A stretch of 64,000 bases of DNA from a bacterium (GCA_024743255.1 JANSWY010000020.1:1-64000), one strand, 5' to 3'. Positions 1 to 8,441 are shown, numbered from the stretch's first letter. Numbers and translations are program-made. Notes: generated from the sequence alone by a model not told the origin.

Positions 1-701
1 CCTATCCATTTTTTGAAGTACCAACCTAAATATACCTTAAATAGATAAACCACCGGGAGTGTCAGTAGCCAATAGATGTTTGAAGTGTAATAAATAATAA
101 TTCCCAATGGCAACAATCCAAAGATCGCTGCTATAAGCAGATTACCAAAACCAGCTTGCTTCGCAACTGGCTTTGATTTTGAAGATTCATCTTCTCGCAC
201 ATATTCATGAGTATAAACAAAACTGGCCGCAACAAGTCTACTAGTGGTGTGACCACACAACACAAAAAGAAGCACCAATAAATAATCCTGTGAATTAGTT
301 CCAATTAGATTTACCAACAACAAGACTTTAAGTCCCAATAAAAGCACTAATCCTACAACACCATAAGTTCCTACTCGACTATCTTTCATGATGGTTAAGA
401 TCCTGTCTTTTGTCCAACCTCCTCCAAAACCATCACACATATCTGCAAAACCGTCTTCATGAAAAGCTCCGGTGAGAAGAACAGAGATGACTATTGAAAA
501 GATTGCTGCTATCCCATTATCGAATAGAAAAGCAAAAAGAATTAATCCGGCACCACTAAGTCCTCCCACTATCCATCCTATTAATGGAAAGTAGCGAATA
601 GAAAGGTTTATAAAATCAGGATCATGATCTACCCATTTTGGACAAGGAATTCTGGTATAAAACATAAGTGCTGTAAAAAATATCCTTATTTCCCTGATCA
701 T
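1..701 (-). CDS. cobS: Adenosylcobinamide-GDP ribazoletransferase (cobalamin synthase), 3' end missing
   Basis: Last step of the nucleotide-loop assembly: joins alpha-ribazole(-phosphate) to adenosylcobinamide-GDP to give adenosylcobalamin (phosphate) in the inner membrane. I translated about 233 codons without a stop; the C-terminus lies outside the window. Seen: start MIREIRIFFTALMFYTRIP, then the family signature HEDGFADMCDGFGGGW around residues 90-105 followed by RILTIMKDSRVGTYG, and several hydrophobic helices. The ATG (699-701) overlaps the stop of cobT by 4 bases, so the two are translationally coupled. It is the last visible gene of the riboswitch operon; more B12 genes may follow outside the window. 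The family assignment is firm because the acidic D-rich motif is diagnostic. Confidence 0.95.
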   Translation of the reverse strand, partial: MIREIRIFFTALMFYTRIPCPKWVDHDPDFINLSIRYFPLIGWIVGGLSGAGLILFAFLFDNGIAAIFSIVISVLLTGAFHEDGFADMCDGFGGGWTKDRILTIMKDSRVGTYGVVGLVLLLGLKVLLLVNLIGTNSQDYLLVLLFVLCGHTTSRLVAASFVYTHEYVREDESSKSKPVAKQAGFGNLLIAAIFGLLPLGIIIYYTSNIYWLLTLPVVYLFKVYLGWYFKKWI

Positions 702-1732
702 ATCGCTTCACTTACATCAGCACTTTCAAAGCTTGCCATCTCATTTAAAAACCTGACAGCACTCTCAATAATTGGATATGCTAATGCACAACCTGTACCT
801 TCACCTAATCTCAGTTGAAGGTCCAAAACTGGTTTCACCTGAAGGTAGTCTAACATTTTTCCATGACCACTCTCATCAGAGCAGTGGGAGAAAATTGCAT
901 AATCAATAATGTTCGGGTCAATTTGAGCGGCCAGCAAAAAGGCGGAAGTAGAAATGAATCCATCTACCAAAATAACAGCTCCCCTATCTGCAGTTCTCAA
1001 CATAGCAGCAGTCATTTGAGCTATCTCAAACCCACTGAAAGCACACAAGATATCTTCTGGGGTTACCAGATTTGGGTGAGTCTTTTTCGCATCTCTCAAG
1101 GCTTCTAACTTTCTATTCAATCCCTCACTATCCAGACCTGTACCTTTACCAACACATTCCTGCAAAGGCAGGAAACAAACCTCACTCATAATCAATGCAG
1201 CTGAGGATGTATTTCCAATTCCCATTTCACCAAAGCCAATTATATTGGAACCAGAGTCAATTATCCGATCAGCAACTTTAATCCCGTATGCAAAACATTC
1301 ATTCAATTCTATCTTTGTCATTGCCTGCTCGTACAAGTAACTTTTTGTGCCAAACCCTACTTTGCAATCAATAACTTCATCACTCTCAAAAGTGTAGTTG
1401 ACTCCTGCATCTACTACATGTAAATCTATTCCATGTTGTTTGGTAAAAACGTTAATTGCAGCACCTCCAGAAACAAAATTTAACACCATTTGAGGAGTCA
1501 CCTCCGCTGGATAAGCACTTACACCTTCAGCTGCTACTCCGTGATCACCGGCAAATACTACTATACTTGGTTTTATTAGCTCAGGATTTATGGACCCTTG
1601 AATTAACCCGATCTGCAAAGCAATATCTTCCAGCTTCCCTAGTGACCCTACAGGTTTAGTCTTTTGATTAATAGCATTCAAAATGGAGTCTCTTAAGTCC
1701 TGAGACACTTGTTTTATCTTAAAATCAATCAT
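698..1732 (-). CDS. cobT: Nicotinate-nucleotide--dimethylbenzimidazole phosphoribosyltransferase
   Basis: Makes alpha-ribazole phosphate from nicotinate mononucleotide and a lower-ligand base such as dimethylbenzimidazole; cytoplasmic, feeds CobS. 344 residues, the usual length. Seen: N-terminal KTKPVGSLGKLEDIA, the VVFAGDHGVAAEGVS block, GEMGIGNTSSAA, and the C-terminal RLGEGTGCALA, whose Glu (about residue 311) corresponds by position to the catalytic base of the Salmonella enzyme. The start overlaps the end of the DUF71 gene by 8 bases and its stop overlaps the cobS start by 4, as expected for a coupled salvage operon. Which lower ligand is used cannot be told from the sequence. Confidence 0.96.
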   Translation of the reverse strand: MIDFKIKQVSQDLRDSILNAINQKTKPVGSLGKLEDIALQIGLIQGSINPELIKPSIVVFAGDHGVAAEGVSAYPAEVTPQMVLNFVSGGAAINVFTKQHGIDLHVVDAGVNYTFESDEVIDCKVGFGTKSYLYEQAMTKIELNECFAYGIKVADRIIDSGSNIIGFGEMGIGNTSSAALIMSEVCFLPLQECVGKGTGLDSEGLNRKLEALRDAKKTHPNLVTPEDILCAFSGFEIAQMTAAMLRTADRGAVILVDGFISTSAFLLAAQIDPNIIDYAIFSHCSDESGHGKMLDYLQVKPVLDLQLRLGEGTGCALAYPIIESAVRFLNEMASFESADVSEAI

Positions 1733-2426
1733 TGCTCTTAATTAAATCACAAAACCAAAAACCAATTTGCTTTTCACCTTCTCCAGGGTTTTCGTAAACT
1801 CTAAATACTTTCTCCCCGACTGATATTGGTATTGGTTTATTAAAAATTGGTCCATCATATACGAACGAGTGGAATTCCCCATTTTCACCACATGGATCTA
1901 CATCTTTTGGAAGATCTTTGAGCAATTCCAGATCAAGCTCTCTTCCAGCAAATGACTCATCCAATAGTTGATTACTTACACAAACGAGCTTTGCCTTGAA
2001 GCCAAGATCAACAAACTCATGAACCAATTCTGCTGTATTTCTTTTCCAAATTGGAAAGTGACCAATCAAACCAGCAGATTTCAATTTGTCTTCTCTATAC
2101 TTCCTCAAATCCTCCAAAAAAATATCTCCGAAAATGGAATGAGTTACTCCTTTGCTCTTCAAATCTTCCATTAGCAACTTCATCTCCCTATTATAATCCT
2201 CCATTGTTGGTTGATCCTGAAGCTTAAGTTTAGTTAAAGGAATTCCGATTGATTCAGCCTGAAGTTCCACCAATTCCTCTCTTACACCATGCATGGATAC
2301 TCTGTTATAAGAGGAGTTCACAGATACCAGAAGGTGTTCAATTGAATAATTATCATCCTGCAAAATTCGATGCAAAGCGAGGCTACTGTCTTTTCCTCCA
2401 CTCCAGTTGAAAACAGTTTTAAACAT
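1725..2426 (-). CDS. DUF71/COG2102 ATP-pyrophosphatase-like protein, B12-operon type
   Basis: 233 residues of the Diphthami_syn_2 (DUF71, Dph6-like) family. Seen: PP-loop SGGKDSS at residues 9-15, which binds ATP in the adenine-nucleotide alpha-hydrolase fold, then HGVREELVELQAESIGIPL and, near the C-terminus, DPCGENGEFHSFVYDGPIF, a family signature. The eukaryotic members amidate diphthine, but bacteria have no diphthamide. Comparative genomics in the literature has proposed that a bacterial branch of DUF71 takes part in B12 salvage; lying between cobU and cobT with 8-base overlaps on both sides, this gene fits that branch. The reaction is unproven; an ATP-dependent amidation or hydrolysis in corrinoid salvage is inference. 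Confidence 0.85.
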   Translation of the reverse strand: MFKTVFNWSGGKDSSLALHRILQDDNYSIEHLLVSVNSSYNRVSMHGVREELVELQAESIGIPLTKLKLQDQPTMEDYNREMKLLMEDLKSKGVTHSIFGDIFLEDLRKYREDKLKSAGLIGHFPIWKRNTAELVHEFVDLGFKAKLVCVSNQLLDESFAGRELDLELLKDLPKDVDPCGENGEFHSFVYDGPIFNKPIPISVGEKVFRVYENPGEGEKQIGFWFCDLIKSND

Positions 2427-2931
2427 GAGATTTCAAATTCATTGGAAGTCCGGAAACCATAAAAATTGCCTCATCAGCCTGGCTTGCTACATATTGATTG
2501 GCCCAACCTTGCAAATCAGTAAACTTTCTGGAAACCTCATTAGAAGCATGAACACCCATTCCTATTTCATTTGAAATAATAATGAATTTAGCATCCTGTT
2601 TTTTCAGCTGATCTATTTCAGCCTTAAAATGCTCCAGGGATTTTTCAATATCATTTTTGGTATCGACAAAAAAGTTAGTCAACCATAATGTTACACAGTC
2701 AATCACCACTGTATGACCAGAAAAATCATGTTTAGAAAGATGTTTTTCCTCCTCTATAGTTTGCCAGTTTTCATCTCTTTCCTGCTGATGACGCTTTATC
2801 CGTTTATTGAAATCGTCATCCCAATTACGAGCAGTAGCGACATAGACAGGAGTTTTATCATAGCTCCTGGCCAATTTTTGAGCAAAACTGCTTTTCCCAG
2901 ATCTTGCTCCTCCAGTGATATAAATGATCAT
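2419..2931 (-). CDS. cobU: Adenosylcobinamide kinase / adenosylcobinamide-phosphate guanylyltransferase
   Basis: Bifunctional cytoplasmic enzyme that phosphorylates adenosylcobinamide and transfers GMP from GTP to give adenosylcobinamide-GDP, the substrate of CobS. 170 residues, slightly shorter than the usual 180. Seen: P-loop GGARSGKS at residues 7-14, YVATARNWDDDFNKRI-KRHQQERDENW (the region holding the GMP-accepting His in characterised CobU), VVIDCVTLWLTN (Walker B-like), and ISNEIGMGVHASNEVSRKF. The last 8 bases overlap the DUF71 gene, and the start lies 3 bases after the Cys-rich gene. Together with cobT and cobS it makes a complete nucleotide-loop assembly set for imported cobinamide. 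Confidence 0.96.
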   Translation of the reverse strand: MIIYITGGARSGKSSFAQKLARSYDKTPVYVATARNWDDDFNKRIKRHQQERDENWQTIEEEKHLSKHDFSGHTVVIDCVTLWLTNFFVDTKNDIEKSLEHFKAEIDQLKKQDAKFIIISNEIGMGVHASNEVSRKFTDLQGWANQYVASQADEAIFMVSGLPMNLKSHV

Positions 2932-2934
2932 AGT

Positions 2935-3279
2935 TTATTTTGGGTAAGGGCAGTGTCGGCACCCATTGCCACAGCAGAAACCCCTTTTCAAATGTGCCCA
3001 TTCACGGAAAACCCATGCCCCGTTTTGAAGATAGTAGTCGATACCTTCTACAAATGATGGTGGTGATGTATTGTAAGCAGGAGCTAAATTTTCAACAGCT
3101 CCTGCTTTAAATTTCGTTACAAAATCATCAATTGCGTTTGAGACATTTTTCTTTAAGCAATCCGGACATTGACAGTCACCTGCCTTTTCCAGCTCCAGAA
3201 TATTCGGTAAATCCGAACACCAGCAACTGGAATCTCCAGAACACTCAAAGGAATTTTCACATGTACAGCACTTTTTCAT
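2935..3279 (-). CDS. Cysteine-rich protein, CWC domain plus DUF5522 domain
   Basis: 114-residue cytoplasmic protein with 13 cysteines. Residues 1-45 form a CWC-type zinc-ribbon-like module (C4, C5, C7, C13, then CWC at 19-21, and CQCPDC at 36-41). The C-terminal half carries the DUF5522 pattern: FVEGIDYYLQNGAWVF, then REWAHLKRGFCCGNGCRHCPY at the very end, with four clustered Cys and a His. Both modules look metal-binding; no function is established to my knowledge. It sits between the membrane protein DUF6580 (1-base overlap with its stop) and cobU (3-base gap), so it is expressed with the B12 genes. Handling of cobalt, zinc or a corrinoid intermediate is speculation from context only. Confidence 0.8.
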   Translation of the reverse strand: MKKCCTCENSFECSGDSSCWCSDLPNILELEKAGDCQCPDCLKKNVSNAIDDFVTKFKAGAVENLAPAYNTSPPSFVEGIDYYLQNGAWVFREWAHLKRGFCCGNGCRHCPYPK

Positions 3280-3863
3280 TAATTCGTTAATACTTCCTGA
3301 CCTTTTAAGGATGTAAACCTAGTTTGTAACCACTCTAAAGCTCCAAACATCACACTACCATACAGGACTGTGCCTGCTAAAAAATTTCTTTCAAATGGTA
3401 TAGCCGCAACCAGACACATCCAAAATCCCTGAATAGTTTTTGGATACATACTCGTTCCAGCCCAAACTCCAAAGTCAGTTACAATCCAATGGATAAACAC
3501 AATAACTAATGATGAAACAATAAAGTTTTTTACCGTTACCTTTTTCATCAAATAGACACCAATCAGAACCATCAATGCAAAAGCACCGTAAGTCCAAAAG
3601 AAGCCATCATAAAACAGGGTCCACTCATTGTAATACACAAATCGATTGATGAATAGATCACTTATCCATAACGTCAATAGTGGAAATAAAAACTTGTTGT
3701 ATCCCTTCAAATAAGCTCCTCCATATAAAGCCATTGCTCCGATCGGAGTAAAATTAGATAGTGGCGTATGCCCTACACTTATAAACACTCTCGAGATTCC
3801 TACCAGCAAAATAAATCCAACTAATAGCAAAAATCTGTGGGTATTATTTTCTTGTTGTATCAT
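3279..3863 (-). CDS. DUF6580 integral membrane protein, putative transporter component
   Basis: 194 residues with about five or six hydrophobic segments (roughly 9-28, 40-55, 63-75, 90-108, 113-130, 160-180) and no signal peptide. The sequence NFTPIGAMALYGGAYL after the first helix and the general plan resemble DUF6580, described as putative transport proteins and reminiscent of ECF-transporter substrate-binding S components. The position between a BtuG-like surface protein and cytoplasmic salvage enzymes suggests inner-membrane movement of cobinamide, cobalamin or a lower-ligand base. No BtuC, BtuD or BtuF gene is visible in the window. Start codon overlaps the preceding gene's stop by 4 bases. 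Substrate is inference. Confidence 0.75.
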   Translation of the reverse strand: MIQQENNTHRFLLLVGFILLVGISRVFISVGHTPLSNFTPIGAMALYGGAYLKGYNKFLFPLLTLWISDLFINRFVYYNEWTLFYDGFFWTYGAFALMVLIGVYLMKKVTVKNFIVSSLVIVFIHWIVTDFGVWAGTSMYPKTIQGFWMCLVAAIPFERNFLAGTVLYGSVMFGALEWLQTRFTSLKGQEVLTN

Positions 3864-4900
3864 CTGAATATAAAGTTATTTGGTCCTATTCCTGTTGCGA
3901 AAGAAGACAGTTCATTTCCTTCAGAATCGAATCTAAATCCGGTTCCTGTTGATTGAAACGCGTTGCTATCTCCTATGTAAACATCTCCATTATCAGGATT
4001 TACAGCAATCCCATAAAAAGCGAAACCGTCTGCAACAAATGAGGTGACAGTAGTTAAAGATTCTGAAATCGACACTTTAAATACATTAGTGCGACCTGTA
4101 AAACTGTCATTATTCCCACCTAAGAAATAGATCACATCACCTTCACCGTTGATAGCAAGCTTTTCATTGAAACCACCTGTAGTTAAATCCTCAAGTGTCT
4201 GTTTGATGGTATTGGTTGCCGGGTTAATTTCAATCAGGTTACCGGAAGTACATAAAGCCCAAATGTCTCCATCTGCGTCTACTACAAAGTTGGATGGTCC
4301 AAATGGTGTTGCGATATCAGTAATTGAAAAATCACTTGGGTCAATTACAGAAATGGATGATCCGCCTTGATTTGCGACATATAACATTCCATCCAATGCT
4401 ATTATACCTTGTGGTTGCACCTGCAGTTCAATTGAATCAGTGACTGTATTAGTAGTTAGATCAATTACTGAGATAAATGATCCTTCAAATGCGAATATTT
4501 CACTATTGTAAACTCCCCAGTTGGTAACATAACCCGTATTCCCTATTGCGGCAAAATCTATTGGGTTTTGAAAACCAGATGTAATTGAAGCAGAAGAGGA
4601 TAAATCGTCAGATACAATTACATCTACTTTGTCAGGAGCGTTTGATACTATATAATAGTTATCTCCAAATTCAACAACATTTTGTGCTGTAGCATTTATT
4701 TCCAGTACTCCCTGCGCCACATCTTCGGTATTAAGATCAAAAGAAGATATTGACCCGTTTCCTGCTGAAAAATTTCCTTCATTCACAACCAACACGGATG
4801 ACAATTCATCTAAGGGTTGTGGCTCGTCATCACCACAGCTAGTGAAAAGTAGAATTGAGGCAATGAGAAAATAATTCGCGTTTAAAAAGTTGATTTTCAT
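3860..4900 (-). CDS. BtuG-like surface lipoprotein, YncE/DUF5074-type beta-propeller
   Basis: 346 residues. Seen: lipoprotein signal peptide ending FTSC with the acylated Cys at 22, followed by acidic GDDEP, which suits surface export in Bacteroidota. The rest is a series of roughly 40-residue propeller repeats, with phrases such as LYVANQGGSSISVIDPSDF, VYIGDSNAF and IIALDGMLYVANQGG typical of YncE-type seven-bladed propellers. In Bacteroides, BtuG is a surface propeller lipoprotein that captures B12 with very high affinity and docks on BtuB; its gene neighbours btuB. Here it follows the btuB-like gene by 7 bases in the riboswitch operon. Orthology to BtuG is inferred from fold, lipidation and context, not from alignment. 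Confidence 0.8.
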   Translation of the reverse strand: MKINFLNANYFLIASILLFTSCGDDEPQPLDELSSVLVVNEGNFSAGNGSISSFDLNTEDVAQGVLEINATAQNVVEFGDNYYIVSNAPDKVDVIVSDDLSSSASITSGFQNPIDFAAIGNTGYVTNWGVYNSEIFAFEGSFISVIDLTTNTVTDSIELQVQPQGIIALDGMLYVANQGGSSISVIDPSDFSITDIATPFGPSNFVVDADGDIWALCTSGNLIEINPATNTIKQTLEDLTTGGFNEKLAINGEGDVIYFLGGNNDSFTGRTNVFKVSISESLTTVTSFVADGFAFYGIAVNPDNGDVYIGDSNAFQSTGTGFRFDSEGNELSSFATGIGPNNFIFR

Positions 4901-4907
4901 TTTATTC

Positions 4908-6803
4908 TTATTTGTAATATTTAATGTTCAATTGCAATTCAAAGCCACGTCCAGGCATAGCTCTGTTTTCAAAGTTTTCGTATTCCTTATTCAGTAAATT
5001 TTTAGCATTGGCCGATACAGTTAATTTCAAATCATTTACCGTGTACTGATGACTCAACCCGAGATTGACCAGAAAAAACGAAGGCAAAGGGTTCAATTCA
5101 TTATTAGCTTCAATAAACCGCTCACCTGTGTAGTTACAGTGCAGGAAACCTGACCAGTTCTTCTTACTGAGATTTAATGATGCATTAGAAATAAACTTAG
5201 GAGTATAAGGTAATTGCTTACCTACAGATCTGTCAAATTGGTTTAATGCTATTTTATTGATTGAGCTGGTGTAAGAACCATTGAGGTTTAAGGAGCTGTT
5301 CCAGGTTCCTATTTTTTTACTGAAAGATGTAGTCATCTCGGCTCCCTGGGCAACAACGTTTCTTAAGTTATCTGGATACCAAAACGAAACCACATCTCCG
5401 TTCTCATCAACATCTGATCCGCCAGGAATCCATATAATCCAGTTTTCCACATCATGATAAAAGTAGTTAGCTGAGACCTCAAATTTTGATTCTTTTTTCT
5501 CTTCGAAAATTGACAATCCAACTTCATAATTATTACTCAACTCTGCATTCAAATCGGGATTTCCACCTGGATTCCAAAACCTGTCGTTTATAGTTGGGAT
5601 TCTAAAGCTTCTACTGATCTGTCCATTAAGGCTGATATTCTCAGAAAGCGAGTAACTACCAGAAACGGATGGTGAAAATGGCTTAAATTCTCCATCAATC
5701 ACTGGCTCTCTAAGATTTAATACCACTTCGGTTCTTTTCCCAAAAGTTCTACTTAGAGAGAGAAATAAATCGTTTCGGTTTTCAGTAATATTTTGCTCAA
5801 AATTGGCTGATGTTACATGTATGAGGTTATTGTTGATACCAAACTTGAGATTAGCTCTTAACAATGACTTCTCCCATTCCAACCTTGCAAAACCTCGATT
5901 AATTTTCAATGGAGTCCCCTCATTGTAAATCTGATGATCCAGAGTATAACCCATCTGATATTCGCCAGTAAGTTTGTCTGTAGTTCTTAACCATTTGATA
6001 CTGCTTCTGATAGAGTAGTCTCTAAGATGATCTGGCTCGGAGAGGTCTCCTTTTGCCTGTTGAATATCTCTGTCATTAAATAAATACCAAATATTAGCAC
6101 TTAAAACATTTTGACCATTAACTCTGAAGTGTAAATCCTGCATTCCATTGATACTTCGGTAGGCAGCACCAGATTGACGATACTCCTCTCCCGCAAAATG
6201 GTATTTGAAGTCATTTTCTATGTATTTATGAGAAAATGATGAGAATGAAGAAATCCTTTTAGCAGACCTGGTCAACGATATTCTTGAATCTGTTTTTCCA
6301 AAGCTTCCAATAATCTGACTCAATTCTATACCATTAGCTCCTGAGAAACTTGGTATACGGTTTAGCTCAATAGCACCACCCAATGCACCATTTCCATACA
6401 ATGATGAACCTGAACCTAATTGCAGTTGAATATTATTAAAGATTGATGGGTCGATTAAATTATAGTCGGATTGGCCTAAAGTGAATGAGTTTATCTCTAT
6501 TCCATTCCACAACAACGATGACCTTGAAGATCCCAATCCCCTCAGATTTATACTTGATAGCTGTCCTTCTCCCCCATACTGTTGGAAATAAACAGGAGCT
6601 TGACTTTGAAGAAGTGTTGTCAAACTATTTCCAGCTATTGAATCAACTTTCACACTGATTGAATGTCCCTTTTGATAAGAATTGTAATCAATTCCTATAA
6701 AGGTATATTCCTCTAGATAGACTGTGTCTTCCTGCGCAAATACGTTACCTCCCAACAATAGACCCAAGCCGACCATTGCCATGAGAGCGATTCTAAATAT
6801 CAT
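4908..6803 (-). CDS. btuB: TonB-dependent outer-membrane receptor, BtuB-like (corrinoid uptake)
   Basis: 631 residues from ATG 6803; an upstream in-frame GTG at 6824 would add seven residues, but only the ATG gives a clean signal peptide (MIFRIALMAMVG to VFAQ). Plug domain about residues 50-150 with VDSIAGNSLTTLLQ, INLRGLGSSRSSLLWNGIEI and SGSSLYGNGALGGAIEL, all typical of TonB plugs. The 22-strand barrel follows, with FRIPTINDRFWNPGGNPDLNAE and a C-terminal aromatic end (RGFELQLNIKYYK). It is the first gene after a cobalamin riboswitch, which is the main reason to call the ligand a cobamide. 631 residues is close to Escherichia coli BtuB (about 600). No carboxypeptidase-like N-terminal extension of SusC type is seen. 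Confidence 0.9.
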   Translation of the reverse strand: MIFRIALMAMVGLGLLLGGNVFAQEDTVYLEEYTFIGIDYNSYQKGHSISVKVDSIAGNSLTTLLQSQAPVYFQQYGGEGQLSSINLRGLGSSRSSLLWNGIEINSFTLGQSDYNLIDPSIFNNIQLQLGSGSSLYGNGALGGAIELNRIPSFSGANGIELSQIIGSFGKTDSRISLTRSAKRISSFSSFSHKYIENDFKYHFAGEEYRQSGAAYRSINGMQDLHFRVNGQNVLSANIWYLFNDRDIQQAKGDLSEPDHLRDYSIRSSIKWLRTTDKLTGEYQMGYTLDHQIYNEGTPLKINRGFARLEWEKSLLRANLKFGINNNLIHVTSANFEQNITENRNDLFLSLSRTFGKRTEVVLNLREPVIDGEFKPFSPSVSGSYSLSENISLNGQISRSFRIPTINDRFWNPGGNPDLNAELSNNYEVGLSIFEEKKESKFEVSANYFYHDVENWIIWIPGGSDVDENGDVVSFWYPDNLRNVVAQGAEMTTSFSKKIGTWNSSLNLNGSYTSSINKIALNQFDRSVGKQLPYTPKFISNASLNLSKKNWSGFLHCNYTGERFIEANNELNPLPSFFLVNLGLSHQYTVNDLKLTVSANAKNLLNKEYENFENRAMPGRGFELQLNIKYYK

Positions 6804-6863
6804 TTCTGCAATACTTACTGACACTCAATTTCTTTCACCCGAAAAAAGAGAGTTTCAAATTGA

Positions 6864-7042
6864 ATCGGCAGGTCTTCTGGCTTGTTCTACTGTTTCCACC
6901 TTCCCATCCAGAATAAACTAAATAGTGGTTAAGACTGTGAAACAGCTACTACAGAACTTACAGCTACGGGGATAGCTCCGGATTTGCACCGGATTCCCTT
7001 TTAATCCAATTACAGCGTCACTGTATTTGGAACCAAATTCTA
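6864..7042 (-). promoter_or_regulatory. Cobalamin riboswitch (AdoCbl-type leader) upstream of btuB
   Basis: On the minus strand the leader shows the hallmark blocks in order: GGGAATCCGGTGCAAATCC (core around 6980-7000) with the following GGAGCTATCCCCGTAGCTG (6961-6980), then the B12 box AAGCCAGAAGACCTGCC (6867-6883). These are highly specific to the Rfam Cobalamin family. The element ends about 60 bases before the btuB ATG. In known cases the bound cofactor sequesters the start or forms a terminator, so the whole salvage operon should be repressed when B12 is plentiful. The exact 5' boundary is approximate. The remaining 160 bases to the divergent gene at 7206 show nothing I can name. Confidence 0.95.
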
Positions 7043-7205
7043 CCACGAAGTTAGCGCAATTATTTTGAGCAATCAAAAACTCAAGAAAAATATAATATTA
7101 AATGTCTGATTTTCAATATTTTAAAACACCCTTCAAACCATCTACAACATTCGTGTGTCACTAAAATATCACAAACGAACATCAAACAATTAAACTCGCA
7201 TTAAG

Positions 7206-8441
7206 ATGAGACTACTTACTTTTCTACTATTATCTGTCGTAGTTTTCAGTTGCTCCGATGAGTGTGAAACTACAATTTCGTATTATGCCAATGTGCCTAT
7301 TTATGGCAATATCGATAGTGTGAGAAATGCTGTCGAAATTCAGGATCCAAGAGAGATTGACACTCCTGAAAGATTATACTTCAAAGACAATTTTATTTTC
7401 ATAGTTGAGTCTGGACATGGGATTCATGTTATTGACAATGCCAATCAAGCTAGCCCGGTTACTGTGAAGTTCATCCAGATACCTGGTAACCATGATGTCG
7501 CTATCCAGGGAAACAGTCTATATGCGGATAGTTATATTGACCTTCTTGTCTTTGATGTGAGCAACATTGACAATATTACTTTAACCACAAGAGTTGAAAA
7601 CGTCTTTGAATATTATGGAGATTTTTTCATGGCTAGTTCTCTTAATGCAGAGGAGATTGTAACTGGCTGGGAGGAGCAATTCATTGAAGAATCCCAAATT
7701 GAAGATTGCGGCAATGGCGGCTGGAATTGGGGAGGACAAGACGATGTTGTAACTCTAGAAGCCTCGCGTGGTGGAGTTTCCGGCTCGGGTGCAGGAACTG
7801 GAGGTTCCATGGCAAGATTTACTATCAATAACGGACATTTATACACTGTAGATTACTGGTCAATCAGACATTTTGACTTAACAGACCCTACTAAACCAGC
7901 TCCAAGTGATCCATTAGGTATTGGGTGGGATATCGAAACAGTTTTCCCATATGAAGACAACCTATTCATCGGTTCCAGAACAGGGATGCATATCTATGGA
8001 TTAGAAGACCCTAGCAACCCTCAGTTCATGAGCATATTTGAACACGCTAATGCTTGTGATCCGGTTGTAGTGGAAAATGATATTGCGTATGTAACCCTTA
8101 GAGATGGGAACGAATGTGAAACTTTCACAAATCAGCTAGATATTTTAGATGTTTCAGATGTAACTAATCCACAACTCATCATGTCCTACAACATGCAGAA
8201 TCCACATGGCCTGGGAATAAAAGATGGCTGCCTATACATCTGTGAAGGAGAATATGGATTAAAGTATTATGATGCTGCGGATCCTAGAGACATTGAATTG
8301 AAGAAACATTATGAAGACCTACATGCTCTTGATGTTATTCCATTAGATAATAGGTTATTGATGATTGGTAACGATGGATTTTACCAATACGAAGGTTATT
8401 GCACCGATCAAATTAATTTCTTAAGTGTAATTGACTTTTAA
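7206..8441 (+). CDS. LVIVD-repeat surface lipoprotein, beta-propeller (paralogue 1)
   Basis: 411 residues. Seen: short lipoprotein signal, acylated Cys at residue 16 (VVFSC) followed by SDEC. The body has recurring LVIVD-type units such as GIHVIDNANQASPV, LLVFDVSNIDNI, MHIYGLEDPSNPQF and LDILDVSDVTNPQL, giving a propeller of unknown ligand. A Gly/Trp-rich insert (about 155-200) interrupts the repeats. It is a clear paralogue of the protein at 32902-34170: shared phrases include PIYG at the mature N-terminus, IGWD-ETV-P, CDPV and YVTLR-G. The next gene starts immediately after its stop and encodes a beta-barrel, as at the second locus. Function unknown; a surface receptor or adhesin is inference. 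Confidence 0.8.
   Translation: MRLLTFLLLSVVVFSCSDECETTISYYANVPIYGNIDSVRNAVEIQDPREIDTPERLYFKDNFIFIVESGHGIHVIDNANQASPVTVKFIQIPGNHDVAIQGNSLYADSYIDLLVFDVSNIDNITLTTRVENVFEYYGDFFMASSLNAEEIVTGWEEQFIEESQIEDCGNGGWNWGGQDDVVTLEASRGGVSGSGAGTGGSMARFTINNGHLYTVDYWSIRHFDLTDPTKPAPSDPLGIGWDIETVFPYEDNLFIGSRTGMHIYGLEDPSNPQFMSIFEHANACDPVVVENDIAYVTLRDGNECETFTNQLDILDVSDVTNPQLIMSYNMQNPHGLGIKDGCLYICEGEYGLKYYDAADPRDIELKKHYEDLHALDVIPLDNRLLMIGNDGFYQYEGYCTDQINFLSVIDF

Noticed and set aside
6822-6824. GTG start for btuB
   Set aside because: The seven extra residues precede a good signal peptide that starts at ATG 6803.
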